A stretch of DNA of 64,000 nucleotides from Rhodobacter sp. 24-YEA-8 (GCF_900105075.1 NZ_FNSK01000001.1:3197001-3261000), one strand, 5' to 3'; shown: positions 9,219 through 18,496, counted from the stretch's first letter. Made by a program: numbers and translations. The notes: generated from the letters alone by a model not told the origin.

Positions 9219-10055
9219 TCAGCTTTTGCCGATCCAGGGCAGGAAGCGTCTTTCCATCCAGCGCAGCAGGATTTCGGAGATCGTGGCCAGAGCCGAGATC
9301 ACGAGGATCCCCGCAATTACCATATCCGTGACCAGGAACTGCGCCGCCGACTGGATCATGTAACCCAGGCCCCGTGTTGCCGCGACCAGCTCGGAGGCGA
9401 CGAGCGTGGTCCAGCCCGCGCCAAGCGCGATGCGCATACCGGTAAAGATCGATGGAAGGGCTGCCGGCAGCATCACTTCGCGGATCAGTTGCGCACGGGT
9501 GGCGCCAAAGGTGCGGGCGGCGCGGATCTGGTTCTCGCCCGCGGCTTTGACGCCCGAGACGGTCGAGATCACGATGGGCGCCAGCATGGCAATCCCGATC
9601 ACAAGGATTTTCGAGCCTTCGCCGATGCCGCACCAGATGATGATCAGCGGCAGATAGGCCAGCGGTGGCAGCGGGCGGATGAATTCTACCAGCGGATCAA
9701 GGATGCCGCGCCCGATCTTTGACGTGGCGATCAGAAGCCCGACCGGCACCCCGATCAGCATGGTGAAGAACAGCGCGGCAAAAACCCGCCAGAGGCTTGC
9801 GCCCATATGTTCCAGCAGCGTGGCATTGGCATAGCCGTCAAAGGCCACCCTGGTCAGCGCCGCCCAGACCTTTGCAGGCGAGGGCAGGAACACCGGCGAG
9901 GCCCAGCCCGCCCAGGAGGCCAGCGCCCAGATCAGCACCAGCCCGCCTATTGTGGCAAGACCCAGCACCAGCCCCCAGGGCAGGCGCAGCTTTGGCTGCT
10001 CGCCCCTGGAGTGCGGCGTGGTGAGGGCGGCGGTATCTGCGGTATTGTCGGTCAT
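9219..10055 (-). CDS. tauC: Taurine ABC transporter permease
   Basis: The 278-residue membrane protein belongs to the TauC/SsuC permease family. A short polar N-terminus is followed by about six transmembrane helices. The ATPase-coupling loop reads RAARTFGATRAQLIREVMLPAALPSIFTGMR at about residues 180-210, and the end reads GLGYMIQSAAQFLVTDMVIAG. It shares one base with the ATPase gene upstream, so the two are translated together. Assignment to taurine rests on the strongly TauA-like binding protein of the same operon; aliphatic sulfonates are the alternative. Confidence 0.88.
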   Translation of the reverse strand: MTDNTADTAALTTPHSRGEQPKLRLPWGLVLGLATIGGLVLIWALASWAGWASPVFLPSPAKVWAALTRVAFDGYANATLLEHMGASLWRVFAALFFTMLIGVPVGLLIATSKIGRGILDPLVEFIRPLPPLAYLPLIIIWCGIGEGSKILVIGIAMLAPIVISTVSGVKAAGENQIRAARTFGATRAQLIREVMLPAALPSIFTGMRIALGAGWTTLVASELVAATRGLGYMIQSAAQFLVTDMVIAGILVISALATISEILLRWMERRFLPWIGKS

Positions 10056-10828
10056 CAGGCGGGCTCTTTCTCATAGATCGCGGCCAGCAGGCGTTCGCGG
10101 GCGGCGATAAAGCCGGGTTCGGATTTCAGCGCGCGCGGATCTTCGCCCCGGATGAAGCGGCGGCCATAATCATAGCTTTCCTGAAAGCTGATCCGGCCCG
10201 GATCCGGTGCCAGCACCACGACCGAGGTTGAAAGAAACAGCGCCTCTTCGACCGAATGGGTGATCAGCAGAGCGCCGGTATGGCTCTGATCCCAAAGCTG
10301 AAGCAGCAGCTCATGCATCCGGTCGCGGGTCATGGCGTCAAGCGCGCCAAGGGGTTCATCCATCAACAGAAAATCCGGCCCCGAGGCCAGCGCGCGGGCA
10401 ATCCCCACCCGCTGGCGCTGCCCGCCGGAAAGCTGCCAGATATGTTTGTCTTCCTGGCCTTCCAGATGCACTGCCGCCAGCCAGCGCCGGGCGGTGGCTT
10501 CGCGCTCCTCCCGCGCCACCCCGGCCAGTTTCAGGGGCAGCGCGACATTCTCGACTACGGTGCGCCAGGGAAAGAGGGCGTCATCCTGGAAGACCACGGC
10601 CCGGTCCGGCCCCGGCCCGGTGACAGGGGCGCCGCCGATGCTGACCTGGCCGGAACTTGGCTGCAAGAACCCTGCCGCAAGGTTCATCAGTGAGGTTTTC
10701 CCCGATCCCGACCGCCCGATGACCGAGATGAAATCACCCTGCGACAGCGAGAGGGTGACATCTTTCAGTACCGGCTGCGCGGTACCGGAATAGGTCAGGG
10801 ATATATGCGACAGGCTGAGAACAGACAT
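10055..10828 (-). CDS. tauB: Taurine ABC transporter ATP-binding protein
   Basis: This is a 257-residue ABC ATPase of the TauB/SsuB type: Walker A GRSGSGKTSL near residue 38, Q-loop VFQDDALFPWRTVVENVALPL, signature [15 protein letters not shown], Walker B LLMDEPLGALD and switch His in LLITHSVEEA. The FQDDALFPW form of the Q-loop is typical of the nitrate/taurine/sulfonate branch. The stop shares a base with the start of tauC, and tauA lies 71 bases upstream in the same direction. Confidence 0.9.
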   Translation of the reverse strand: MSVLSLSHISLTYSGTAQPVLKDVTLSLSQGDFISVIGRSGSGKTSLMNLAAGFLQPSSGQVSIGGAPVTGPGPDRAVVFQDDALFPWRTVVENVALPLKLAGVAREEREATARRWLAAVHLEGQEDKHIWQLSGGQRQRVGIARALASGPDFLLMDEPLGALDAMTRDRMHELLLQLWDQSHTGALLITHSVEEALFLSTSVVVLAPDPGRISFQESYDYGRRFIRGEDPRALKSEPGFIAARERLLAAIYEKEPA

Positions 10829-10899
10829 GATGCGACTTTCAGAACGGCAAAGCCCGGCGCCGGGAAAGGCGCCGGGAAGAGGCTTTTCGCGCGCGCAGA

Positions 10900-11886
10900 T
10901 TACTTCAGTGCGGCTTCGGCAAAGCCCTTGTTCACGAAGGCGCTGTAATCCTCTTTCGCCGTCGCAGAGCCCTGTTCCTGCAGGAAGGCAGCGGTGTTTT
11001 TGATGGCTGCCGCAGTGGCGCCGCCAAGGAAGGCTTCCGAGGTCTGGTCCTTCAGACCGGCAAAGACATAGCCTTTCAAAAGCGCCGGCACGTCAGCCGC
11101 AGGTGCGCCGGTCAGCTCGGCGATCTTTTTCGCCGCGTCGCTGTCCGCGCCCCAGGCGGCGGGGTCTTTGATATAGGCATCGGTCGCCTCGCCGGTCACT
11201 TTGACGAAAGCGGTGACGATTTCTGGATGCGCCTCGGCATAGTCCTTGCGCACGATCCAGGCGTCAAAGGTCGGGCCGCCCCATTCCGCCACGTCAGAGC
11301 TGTCGGCCAGAACCGTGCCGCCGGTGGTCTTGATCTGGTTCAGCACCGGATCCCAGATATAGGCGCCGTCGATGTCACCGCGTTCCCAGGCGGCCGCGAT
11401 TTCCTGCGGGCGCAGGTTCAGAAGGTTCACCTCGGACGCCGGGATGCCCCAGTGTTTCAGCGCCGTCAGCAGCGAATAATGCGCGGTCGACACGAAAGGC
11501 GTGGCGATCTTCTTGCCCTTGAGGTCTTCGGGTTTCTCGACCCCCTTGACGGCCAGCGCCTCGGCTTCGGCGATATTGCCGACAATATAGATGGTCTCGA
11601 TCGGCAGATCCTGCGAGGCGGCTGCGGTCAGCGGCGACGAGCCGACATAGCCGATATCAATCGAGCCCGCCGCGACGGCCGCGATGACATCGGCGCCGCC
11701 TCCGAACAGGTGCCATTCGACATCGGCGCCGGTGGCGCTTTCATAGGTTTTGTCGGCCTGGGGCACGCGCGAGGGCTCGACGATCTGCTGCCAGCCGATC
11801 CGCAGCGTTTCGGCGAAAGCGGGCAGCGAGACGCCGGCAAGCAAGCCGGCAAGGGTCAGGGTGGTGGTCAGTTTGCGAAGGGTCAT
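10900..11886 (-). CDS. tauA: Taurine-binding periplasmic protein
   Basis: The chosen ATG at 11886 gives 328 residues and a normal signal peptide (KLTTTLTLAGLLAGVSLPAFA). The frame is open to 11934 but the extra 16 residues would precede the signal. The mature protein closely follows E. coli TauA in motif order: GWQQIVEPSRVPQADK, then IGYVGSSPLTAAASQ, STAHYSLLTALKHWGI, ERGDIDGAYIWDP and a C-terminal FLQEQG. It binds taurine in the periplasm for TauBC. No tauD dioxygenase or xsc/tpa gene follows, so taurine breakdown must be encoded elsewhere. Confidence 0.92.
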   Translation of the reverse strand: MTLRKLTTTLTLAGLLAGVSLPAFAETLRIGWQQIVEPSRVPQADKTYESATGADVEWHLFGGGADVIAAVAAGSIDIGYVGSSPLTAAASQDLPIETIYIVGNIAEAEALAVKGVEKPEDLKGKKIATPFVSTAHYSLLTALKHWGIPASEVNLLNLRPQEIAAAWERGDIDGAYIWDPVLNQIKTTGGTVLADSSDVAEWGGPTFDAWIVRKDYAEAHPEIVTAFVKVTGEATDAYIKDPAAWGADSDAAKKIAELTGAPAADVPALLKGYVFAGLKDQTSEAFLGGATAAAIKNTAAFLQEQGSATAKEDYSAFVNKGFAEAALK

Positions 11887-12148
11887 GTTGGTCTCATTCC
11901 GGGTTGTCACAGGCTGCCAGGGCGGCGTTTGCATGGGTCAAATCTGGCCGGGAAAGCCGTTTCAGGCCATTCTGAAGAGGCCACCGGTTAAAGCGAGCGC
12001 CATTTGCGGGCCCTGCGGGGAGGAGAAGAATATTCCCCTCCCCCGGTCAGCATGGCCTTTGAGAGGGCAGAATCAGCCGGTGTCGCCCATTTCCCCGGCA
12101 CCCCGGTGTTTCAGGCGGTTGCGGTTTCGGTTTTACTCGATATAAGAT

Positions 12149-12161
12149 GTAATAACATTAC
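12149..12161. promoter_or_regulatory. Zur-like inverted repeat before the COG0523 gene
   Basis: GTAAT-AAC-ATTAC at 12149-12161 is a perfect 5-bp inverted repeat with a 3-base spacer, ending 14 bases before the ATG at 12176, inside an A/T-rich patch of otherwise GC-rich DNA. It resembles the paired GTTAT/ATAAC-type half-sites of alphaproteobacterial Zur boxes. COG0523 genes are often zinc-regulated, which supports this reading. A site here would block transcription or ribosome binding. Zur is inferred from pattern and context only. Confidence 0.5.
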
Positions 12162-12175
12162 GTATTGAGGTCGCC

Positions 12176-13420
12176 ATGCCCGCCAGCCCCTTTCCGAACC
12201 TGCCCCGCTCCGGGGATCAGCGCCTGCCTGTCACCGTGCTTTCGGGCTTTCTCGGCGCTGGCAAAACCACGCTTCTGAACCATATCCTCAACAATCGCGA
12301 GGGTCGCCGCGTCGCCGTCATCGTCAATGACATGTCCGAGGTGAATATCGACGCCGATCTTGTGCGCAGCGGTGCCGAACTGTCGCGATCCGAGGAAAAG
12401 CTGGTCGAGATGACCAATGGATGCATCTGCTGCACCTTGCGCGATGATCTTCTGAGCGAAGTCCGGCGCCTCGCCGGGGAAGGGCGGTTCGACTATCTGC
12501 TGATCGAATCGACCGGTATTGCCGAACCCCTGCCGGTCGCCGCGACCTTTGACTTTCGCGACAGTGACGGCGCCAGCCTTTCGGATCTGGCGCGGCTTGA
12601 TACGATGGTCACCGTGGTCGATGCGGTCAATCTGACGGTGGATTTCTCAAGCCATGATTTCCTCGCCGACCGGGGCGAGAGCCTTGGCGAGAACGACACG
12701 CGCAATCTGGTCAGCCTGCTGACCGACCAGATCGAATTTGCCGATGTCATCGTTCTGAACAAGGCCGGGCTGGCGGGGCCGGTGCGTCTTGATCAGGCCC
12801 GCAAGATCGTCCGTGCCCTGAACCCCGAGGCGCGGCTGATCGAGACCGATTTCTCGCGCGTTTCGCCCTCGGACATCTTCGATACCGGGCTTTTTGATTT
12901 CGACCGCGCCCATCTGCATCCGATGTGGGCGAAAGAGCTTTACGGTTTTGCGGATCACCAGCCCGAGACCGAGGAATATGGCATTTCCTCATTCGTCTAT
13001 CGCGCGCGCCAGCCGTTCCACCCGCAAAAGATCCATGACCTGTTCAATGGCGATCTGCCGGGAGTGATCCGCGCCAAGGGGCATTTCTGGATCGCCTCGC
13101 GCCCGGACTGGGCGGTGGAATTCTCGCTTGCAGGCGCGATCTCCGGCGTCACGCCGTTGGGGCGCTGGTGGGCCACGGTGCCGCGTGACCGCTGGCCAAC
13201 CCATCCCGAGGGCCTGGACCAGGTGATGCAGCATTGGGCGGAACCCTGGGGGGATCGCCGGCAGGAACTGGTCTTTATCGGGGCCGGGATGGATGAGGCG
13301 GCGATCCGGGCGGGCCTTGATGCGGCGCTGATGCCGGAGGCCGGGACAGAACGGGCAGGGGCGGCATGGGCCGATCTGCCCGATCCCTTCCCCGACTGGG
13401 CCCGGCGCGAGGCTGTCTGA
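12176..13420 (+). CDS. COG0523 (CobW/ZigA-type) GTPase metallochaperone
   Basis: This 414-residue G3E GTPase has its Walker A GFLGAGKT at residues 24-31, the metal-binding CxCC motif CICC at residues 83-86 (in [12 protein letters not shown]), the ESTGIAEP switch segment and NKAG as the base-recognition motif. The C-terminal half is the CobW_C domain. Members move zinc, cobalt or other metals to client proteins in the cytosol. The Zur-like repeat upstream and the DUF1007/NicO transport genes downstream favour a zinc-limitation role. Alternatives are cobalamin- or nitrile-hydratase-linked COG0523 subfamilies, for which there is no local support. Confidence 0.88.
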   Translation: MPASPFPNLPRSGDQRLPVTVLSGFLGAGKTTLLNHILNNREGRRVAVIVNDMSEVNIDADLVRSGAELSRSEEKLVEMTNGCICCTLRDDLLSEVRRLAGEGRFDYLLIESTGIAEPLPVAATFDFRDSDGASLSDLARLDTMVTVVDAVNLTVDFSSHDFLADRGESLGENDTRNLVSLLTDQIEFADVIVLNKAGLAGPVRLDQARKIVRALNPEARLIETDFSRVSPSDIFDTGLFDFDRAHLHPMWAKELYGFADHQPETEEYGISSFVYRARQPFHPQKIHDLFNGDLPGVIRAKGHFWIASRPDWAVEFSLAGAISGVTPLGRWWATVPRDRWPTHPEGLDQVMQHWAEPWGDRRQELVFIGAGMDEAAIRAGLDAALMPEAGTERAGAAWADLPDPFPDWARREAV

Positions 13421-13423
13421 CCC

Positions 13424-13747
13424 ATGGGGCGAAACCTGGTGACAAGCCTGCGCGGCCGCGCCCGCCCGCGCCCGATGGAGCGGTTTGACCGCCTGCCGCC
13501 CGATCTGCGCCGCTGGCTGTCGCAGGCCGTGCTGCCCTGGAGCCCGCATTCCGCATTGCGGCTCTGGACGCGGCTGGGCCGCGAGACAGGCGGAGACCTC
13601 GCGCGGATGCTGGACCGCCTTAATCAGGCGGAACAGAGACTGATTTCGCGCGATGCGCTCGTGATCTGGGGAAGCGCTGCAGCTGGCAGCGCCGTCGCTG
13701 GCGGGGCAGTTTCCTGCCTGGATGATCCGGTTTGCACGCGGCGGTGA
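13424..13747 (+). CDS. DUF6525-like small protein
   Basis: This is a 107-residue basic protein starting 3 bases after the COG0523 stop, so it is surely co-transcribed. The core 'PMERFDRLPPDLRRWLSQAVLPWSP' followed by a Leu/Arg-rich helix with RLNQAEQRLISRDAL matches, from memory, the small DUF6525 family of Rhodobacteraceae. No enzyme motif, signal peptide or metal site is visible. The C-terminus, with a Gly/Ala/Ser-rich hydrophobic stretch and two cysteines, is unusual. Its place in a probable metal-supply operon is the only clue to a role. Confidence 0.75.
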   Translation: MGRNLVTSLRGRARPRPMERFDRLPPDLRRWLSQAVLPWSPHSALRLWTRLGRETGGDLARMLDRLNQAEQRLISRDALVIWGSAAAGSAVAGGAVSCLDDPVCTRR

Positions 13748-13783
13748 ATTGCCGCGCCGTTCCGCCAGAGGTTATGAGAGGGT

Positions 13784-14437
13784 ATGGTCCTGCGGCTCCT
13801 CTCCCTTCTCACTTGTTTCGCGCTGCCGCATGTGGCGCGGGCGCATCCGCATGAATTTGTCGATACCGGCCTCACCTTCCGGTTCGACGACCAGGGGCAG
13901 TTGACGGCGGTGTCGGTGGCCTGGGTCTATGACGACCTCACCTCGCTTCTGATCCTGAGTGATCTGGGCATGGACCCCGATGGCGACGGCATCCTGACCG
14001 CAGCAGAGGCGAAAAGGCTGAACGAGATGGCGAGTACCTGGCCCGAAGGGTTCGATGGCAATCTCTGGCTGAGCCAGGGCGGTCAGTCCATCGCGCTTTC
14101 GCGCCCGCTGGACGGGGCGGCGGGTCTCAGGGAGGGGCGGATCTGGATGACCCATATCCGTGCCCTGCCCGGGCGGCGCGATCCGGCTGGCGGCGAAATC
14201 CGGCTTCAGGCCTATGACCCGTCTTATTACATCTTTTACGATCTGACCGGCACGCCGGGCATTGAGGGGCGGCCCGACTGCACCGCGCGGGTCGAGCCTG
14301 CCGACAGCAGCCGCGCCCGTGTCCTTTATGAAGAGGCGCTGGCCGCGCTGAGTGATGCGGAGCTTGAGGCCGGGGGCTATCCCGAAATCGGTGGCGCCTT
14401 TGCCGACACCGTCTTGCTGGCATGCGGTCAGCCATGA
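13784..14437 (+). CDS. DUF1007 family secreted protein
   Basis: The 217-residue product has a signal peptide (about residues 1-20, ending VARA) and a mature start HPHEFVDT, a histidine-led motif typical of DUF1007. Residues 64-75 form an EF-hand-like loop with acids at positions 1, 3, 5 and 12 and Gly at 6 (DPDGDGILTAAE). DUF1007 proteins are commonly encoded with NicO-type transporters and are thought to help metal uptake from the periplasm. The stop overlaps the NicO gene start (ATGA at 14434). Confidence 0.82.
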   Translation: MVLRLLSLLTCFALPHVARAHPHEFVDTGLTFRFDDQGQLTAVSVAWVYDDLTSLLILSDLGMDPDGDGILTAAEAKRLNEMASTWPEGFDGNLWLSQGGQSIALSRPLDGAAGLREGRIWMTHIRALPGRRDPAGGEIRLQAYDPSYYIFYDLTGTPGIEGRPDCTARVEPADSSRARVLYEEALAALSDAELEAGGYPEIGGAFADTVLLACGQP

Positions 14438-15318
14438 ATGCCCGGCGTCTCTTCACAGCGGTCCTGCTCCTGCTCGTCGTGCTGATCGCAATGGCGGTTT
14501 ACGTGACCGGATTGGATGATGCATTGGCGCGCCGGTTGATTGGCTTGCAGCGTGACTTTCAAAACGCGCTCGGCCAGTCGTTGCGGGCGCTCCGCACCGG
14601 CGACAGCGGGGCTGTGTCAGGGTTTCTTGGTCTCTGTTTTGCTTACGGGTTCTTTCATGCGCTCGGGCCGGGGCACGGCAAGGCGCTGATCGCCGGCTAT
14701 GGTTTTGCAAGCCGCGCCACGTTGCGACGTCTCGTCTGGATTGCCGGGCTTGCAGCGCTTGGTCAGGCGCTGGTCGCGATTGTTCTGGTCTATGGCGGGA
14801 TCTGGATGTTCGAGGCGCGCGACCGGGTCGAAGGGCTGGCTGCTTTGATCGAGCCCCTCGCCATGCTGGCAATCGCCGGTCTCGGGGCCATGCTGTTGCG
14901 GCGCGGGCTGCGGCGATTGCAGCCCGCGCAGGTCCATAGGCATCACCCCCATGACGAGACCTGTGGCTGCGGCCATGCCCATGCGCCCGGCCCCGATCAG
15001 GTTGCCGCCGCCTCTGGCTGGCGCGAGGTGCTGGCGCTGGTGGCGGGGATCGCGCTCCGCCCCTGCACGGGCGCATTGTTCCTGCTGATCCTGACCTGGC
15101 GGCTGGGGATCGACGGGCTGGGGATCCTCGGCACCATCGTGATGGCGGCTGGTACCTTCCTGATCACTGCGCTTGCGGCGACCCTTGCGGGGGTGAGCCG
15201 CCAGGGTCTGGCGCTGGCCATGCCCGGCGCCAGCCCGCGCCTCTTTGCGGCGGCCGAGATCGTGACCGGCGTGATCGTCATAATCCTTTGCCTGAGCACC
15301 GCGCTGAGGTTGCTTTAA
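14434..15318 (+). CDS. NicO-type nickel/cobalt (divalent metal) transporter
   Basis: The ATG at 14434 overlaps the DUF1007 stop and gives 294 residues. Hydrophobic segments fall at about residues 7-27, 62-75, 98-125, 137-155, 197-220 and beyond. The family motif HALGPGHGKA is at residues 75-84, and a cytosolic or periplasmic His/Cys-rich loop (HRHHPH, then CGCGHAH) lies at 168-183. NicO proteins (COG2215) move nickel or cobalt. With a Zur-like site and COG0523 in the same operon, zinc is also possible. Direction of transport is not evident. Confidence 0.83.
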   Translation: MNARRLFTAVLLLLVVLIAMAVYVTGLDDALARRLIGLQRDFQNALGQSLRALRTGDSGAVSGFLGLCFAYGFFHALGPGHGKALIAGYGFASRATLRRLVWIAGLAALGQALVAIVLVYGGIWMFEARDRVEGLAALIEPLAMLAIAGLGAMLLRRGLRRLQPAQVHRHHPHDETCGCGHAHAPGPDQVAAASGWREVLALVAGIALRPCTGALFLLILTWRLGIDGLGILGTIVMAAGTFLITALAATLAGVSRQGLALAMPGASPRLFAAAEIVTGVIVIILCLSTALRLL

Positions 15319-15794
15319 GACAGCACCTCGCTGAACGCGCACCTCGCGATCCCGCTGGCCGACGCGCCTGGGGAGTGGCACCGTCCGCCATTCTGCGCAG
15401 GGGGCGGATGGCATGGGGGTGAGCTGTGCCCCGCAGTCAGGAACGGGGCTGACCGCACGATGGCTGTGCCCTTGCGTGATCTCCGTCCGTTATTTGACCT
15501 CGGCGAGGGGATCCCGCTGGCGCAGAACGGCACCGCGCGTTCAGATCTGTTGGCGGTGCGCCGCCGGATCAGCTGCCGGTCCGCCGCCGCCATCGACGCC
15601 AAACCAGAGGGGGCTGTCGGCGGTGCGATATATGCGGCGGTTCCCCCCGGTAAGCGTGGTTTCAGCAGATTAATGCGGTTTCATTTCCGCCGACATAAAG
15701 GCTGTCCGCAATGACAGGGTCATGACGTATTCCTGCGTCTGCATTGGTTCCGAATGTATAAAGGAGGGCCATTTCAGGGCTGTATCGTGCGGTG
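15319..15794. other. 476-base region without a convincing gene
   Basis: The region lies between the convergent NicO and alkB genes. Several overlapping short frames exist on both strands but none has a ribosome site, family motif or consistent codon use. I saw no RNA gene, repeat or T-tailed hairpin. Confidence 0.4.
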
Positions 15795-16442
15795 TCAGCT
15801 GCGGCGGAAGGTGAGGTTCAGCCGCACATCACCGCAAACCGGGTGTGTGCCCGGTTTCAGCGAATCGATCCCGTGGAAGTAAAGCCGCGAGGGGCCACCC
15901 CAGACCACGACATCCCCATGCAAAAGCGGGACCTTCCGCGCCGGGTCGCTGCGGTTCAGCCCGCCGAAGCGGAAGATCGCGGCGAGGCCCAGCGAGACCG
16001 AGACGATGGGCTGCGAGAAATCGGCTTCATCCTGATCCTGGTGCAGCGCCATTTTTGCGCCGGGCTGGTACCGGTTGATCAGGCAGACATCCGGGGCAAA
16101 GCCGGGATAGCCGGCCTCTGCGGCGGCATCCTGCGCGAGGGCGCGGAAGGGGGCAGGCATTGCGGGCCAGGGCGCGCCGGTTTCGGGATCAAGCGCCTGA
16201 TAGCGATAGCCGCGCCGGTCGCTGACCCAGCCGCCGCTGCCGCAATTCGTCATCGCAACCGACATGGCAAAGCCGCCACGCGTGACCATATGGCGAAAGG
16301 GCGAGATGGCGGCGACCGCCGCGATCCCATCGGTCAGCGCATCGGCCTCCGGGCCTGCATAGCCCCTGAGCAGCACCGCACCGGGGGCCAGGTCTTCGCG
16401 ACCCCGTTGCGGGAGGTCTGCATCACCGAAAAGATCTGTCAT
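15795..16442 (-). CDS. alkB: AlkB-type alpha-ketoglutarate-dependent DNA repair dioxygenase
   Basis: The 215-residue protein has the full AlkB active site: iron ligands H134 and D136 (in HQDQDE) and H190 (in YFHGID), and the 2-oxoglutarate-binding arginines in RLNLTFR (R207 and R213). The N-terminal lid includes SVAMTNCGSGGWVSD as in E. coli AlkB. It should remove methyl groups from 1-methyladenine and 3-methylcytosine by oxidation. No LexA- or Ada-type site was recognised upstream. It lies 128 bases downstream of the HU gene on the same strand, separated from it by a terminator-like hairpin. Confidence 0.93.
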   Translation of the reverse strand: MTDLFGDADLPQRGREDLAPGAVLLRGYAGPEADALTDGIAAVAAISPFRHMVTRGGFAMSVAMTNCGSGGWVSDRRGYRYQALDPETGAPWPAMPAPFRALAQDAAAEAGYPGFAPDVCLINRYQPGAKMALHQDQDEADFSQPIVSVSLGLAAIFRFGGLNRSDPARKVPLLHGDVVVWGGPSRLYFHGIDSLKPGTHPVCGDVRLNLTFRRS

Positions 16443-16490
16443 TGCCGCCTCCGCGCCTTATCGCAGTATCGCCTCCCGGATGGCGGAGCG

Positions 16491-16533
16491 CAAAAGAAAA
16501 GGGCCGTCCCGGGCTGATCCCGGGCGACCCCAT
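16491..16533 (-). terminator. Intrinsic terminator after the HU gene
   Basis: Read on the minus strand, a GC-rich hairpin built on CCCGGG-ATCAG-CCCGGG with flanking GGG/CCC pairing is followed by TTTTCTTTT. It begins 37 bases after the HU stop and separates HU from alkB. Confidence 0.7.
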
Positions 16534-16569
16534 CCGTCTTACAACCGGTCTTCTGGCCTGATCCGAAGA

Positions 16570-16857
16570 TCAGCCGTTGACCAGGTCTTTAAGAGCTTTG
16601 GCGATGGTGAATTTCACCTGCTTGTCGGCCGGTTTGGTCATGGTTTCACCGGTGGCCGGGTTGCGGACCTGACGCTCGGGGCGCTCTTTGCAGGCCACTT
16701 TGCCGAGGCCCGGCAGGGTGACCGCACCACCTGCAGTGACTTCCTTTGCCACCACATCAGCAATCGCATCCAGTGCGGCCGAAGCGGTTTTCTTGTCGGC
16801 GCCCATTGCTTCGGCAAGGGCAGCCACAAGCTGGGTCTTGGTCATCGGCTTGGACAT
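16570..16857 (-). CDS. HU family DNA-binding protein
   Basis: This is a 95-residue histone-like protein. An N-terminal helical region (MTKTQLVAALAEAMGADKKTA) is followed by the beta-arm with GLGKVACKERPERQVRNPATGE, which carries the conserved RNPxTG tip that intercalates DNA, and the C-terminal helix KALKDLVNG. A strong AGGAG ribosome site precedes the ATG, and a terminator follows, so it is likely a single-gene, highly expressed unit. HU bends and compacts the nucleoid. IHF subunits are a less likely alternative. Confidence 0.93.
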   Translation of the reverse strand: MSKPMTKTQLVAALAEAMGADKKTASAALDAIADVVAKEVTAGGAVTLPGLGKVACKERPERQVRNPATGETMTKPADKQVKFTIAKALKDLVNG

Positions 16858-17029
16858 TGGTGTCTCCTGTTCTCGTTCGGCGTGTCCTTCTGATCCCGGG
16901 CCTGCAATTGCGGCTTCGGGACCCCCTTTTCAGGGCTGTCGCTCAGTCACCTGGAAAGCGGGGCGAAATCAAGCCCCAGAACGCAGCCGGGGCTGGAAAT
17001 CAGCGGTTTTCACCGGAATTCCCTATGTC

Positions 17030-18496
17030 TCACAGGAATGCGGTTTCCTCAAAGCTGCGCAATTTGCGCGAATGGATGCGTTCCAACGGGGTTTCGCGCA
17101 GCAGCTCCATCGCGCGGATGCCGATCTGCAGGTGCCGCCCGACCTGGGCCTGGTAGAATTCGGTCGCCATGCCGGGAAGCTTCAGCTCGCCATGCAGCGG
17201 TTTGTCGGAAACGCAAAGCAGCGTTCCGTAAGGCACACGGAAGCGGAACCCGTTGGCCGCGATGGTGGCCGATTCCATATCCAGCCCCACCGCGCGCGAC
17301 TGCGACAGCCGCCGCACCGGGCCGGACTGATCGCGCAATTCCCAGTTGCGGTTGTCGATGGTGGCGACAGTGCCGGTGCGCATGATGCGCTTGAGCTCAT
17401 AGCCTTCCAGCCGGGTGACCTCTTCGACCGCGTCTTCCAGTGCGATCTGGATCTCGGCCAGTGCCGGGATCGGCACCCAGACCGGCAGGTCGTCATCCAG
17501 CACATGATCCTCGCGCAGATAGGCATGGGCGAGGACGTAATCGCCAAGCGCCTGGGTGTTTCTGAGCCCGGCGCAATGGCCGACCATCAGCCAGGCATGC
17601 GGGCGCAGGACCGCGATATGATCGGTGGCGGTTTTGGCATTTGACGGGCCGACGCCGATATTGACCAGCGTGATGCCGTCCCCATCCGGGCGTTTCAGGT
17701 GATAGGTCGGCATTTGCGGCATTTTCGACGGAAGGAGAATCCTGCCATCTCCTGCGGTGATCTCCTGATCGCCGGTTGCGACAAAGCTGGAATAGCCGGA
17801 ATTCGGGTCGTCCAGGGCTGCGCGGGCGAAGGCCTCGAATTCATCGACATAGAACTGGTAATTGGTGAACAGAACATGGTTCTGGAAATGCCGCGGGCTG
17901 GTTGCGGTGTAATGCGCCAGCCGCGCCAGGCTGTAATCGACGCGCTGCGCGGTAAAGGGCGCCAGCGGCATCGAACCATCGGCGAAATGTTCAAGCGTTC
18001 CGTTGACGATGTCGTCATTGGTGGTCGCGAGGTCCGGCACATCAAACACATCGCGCAGCGGGAAATCCAGCGCACCGGCCTGGGGGATGATCAGGTCGGG
18101 CTGACCAGCCACCGCGAAATGCAGCGGGATCGGCGTGACAGAGGGGCCGATGGTGACCGGCACCCCGTGATTGCGGATCAGAAGGCCGATCTGCTGGATC
18201 AGATAATTGCGAAACAGATCGGGGCGGGTCACGGTGGTGGAATAGGTGCCTGGCCGCGCGACATGGCCAAAGGACAGGCGGGTGTCGACATTCGAGAAAC
18301 TGTCCACGACGAGGCGGATTTCCGGGTAATAGGCGCGGATCCGGTGTGCCGGTCGGCCAGTGATCAGCGCCTCGCGGAACTGGCTGATCAGATGGGCGGT
18401 GGCCTCGTCATATAGCACATTCAGCCGGTCAACGGCTTCGGTGGCATCGGTGAAGCTTTGCGCTTCGCTCGGGTCTGGCAAAAGAAGGATCGACAC
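17030..18496 (-). CDS. amn: AMP nucleosidase
   Basis: Starting at the GTG at 18496 gives 488 residues, matching the usual length of about 484. The frame is open to 18982, but the extra 160 residues are Ser/Arg/Pro-rich and antisense to the next gene, so they are rejected. The protein has the N-terminal AMP nucleosidase domain (EATAHLISQFREALITGRP) and the C-terminal phosphorylase-like domain with NIGVGPSNAKTATDHIAVLRP, GHCAGLRN and AVGLDMESATIAANG. It splits AMP into adenine and ribose 5-phosphate and helps set adenylate levels. Confidence 0.92.
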   Translation of the reverse strand: MSILLLPDPSEAQSFTDATEAVDRLNVLYDEATAHLISQFREALITGRPAHRIRAYYPEIRLVVDSFSNVDTRLSFGHVARPGTYSTTVTRPDLFRNYLIQQIGLLIRNHGVPVTIGPSVTPIPLHFAVAGQPDLIIPQAGALDFPLRDVFDVPDLATTNDDIVNGTLEHFADGSMPLAPFTAQRVDYSLARLAHYTATSPRHFQNHVLFTNYQFYVDEFEAFARAALDDPNSGYSSFVATGDQEITAGDGRILLPSKMPQMPTYHLKRPDGDGITLVNIGVGPSNAKTATDHIAVLRPHAWLMVGHCAGLRNTQALGDYVLAHAYLREDHVLDDDLPVWVPIPALAEIQIALEDAVEEVTRLEGYELKRIMRTGTVATIDNRNWELRDQSGPVRRLSQSRAVGLDMESATIAANGFRFRVPYGTLLCVSDKPLHGELKLPGMATEFYQAQVGRHLQIGIRAMELLRETPLERIHSRKLRSFEETAFL

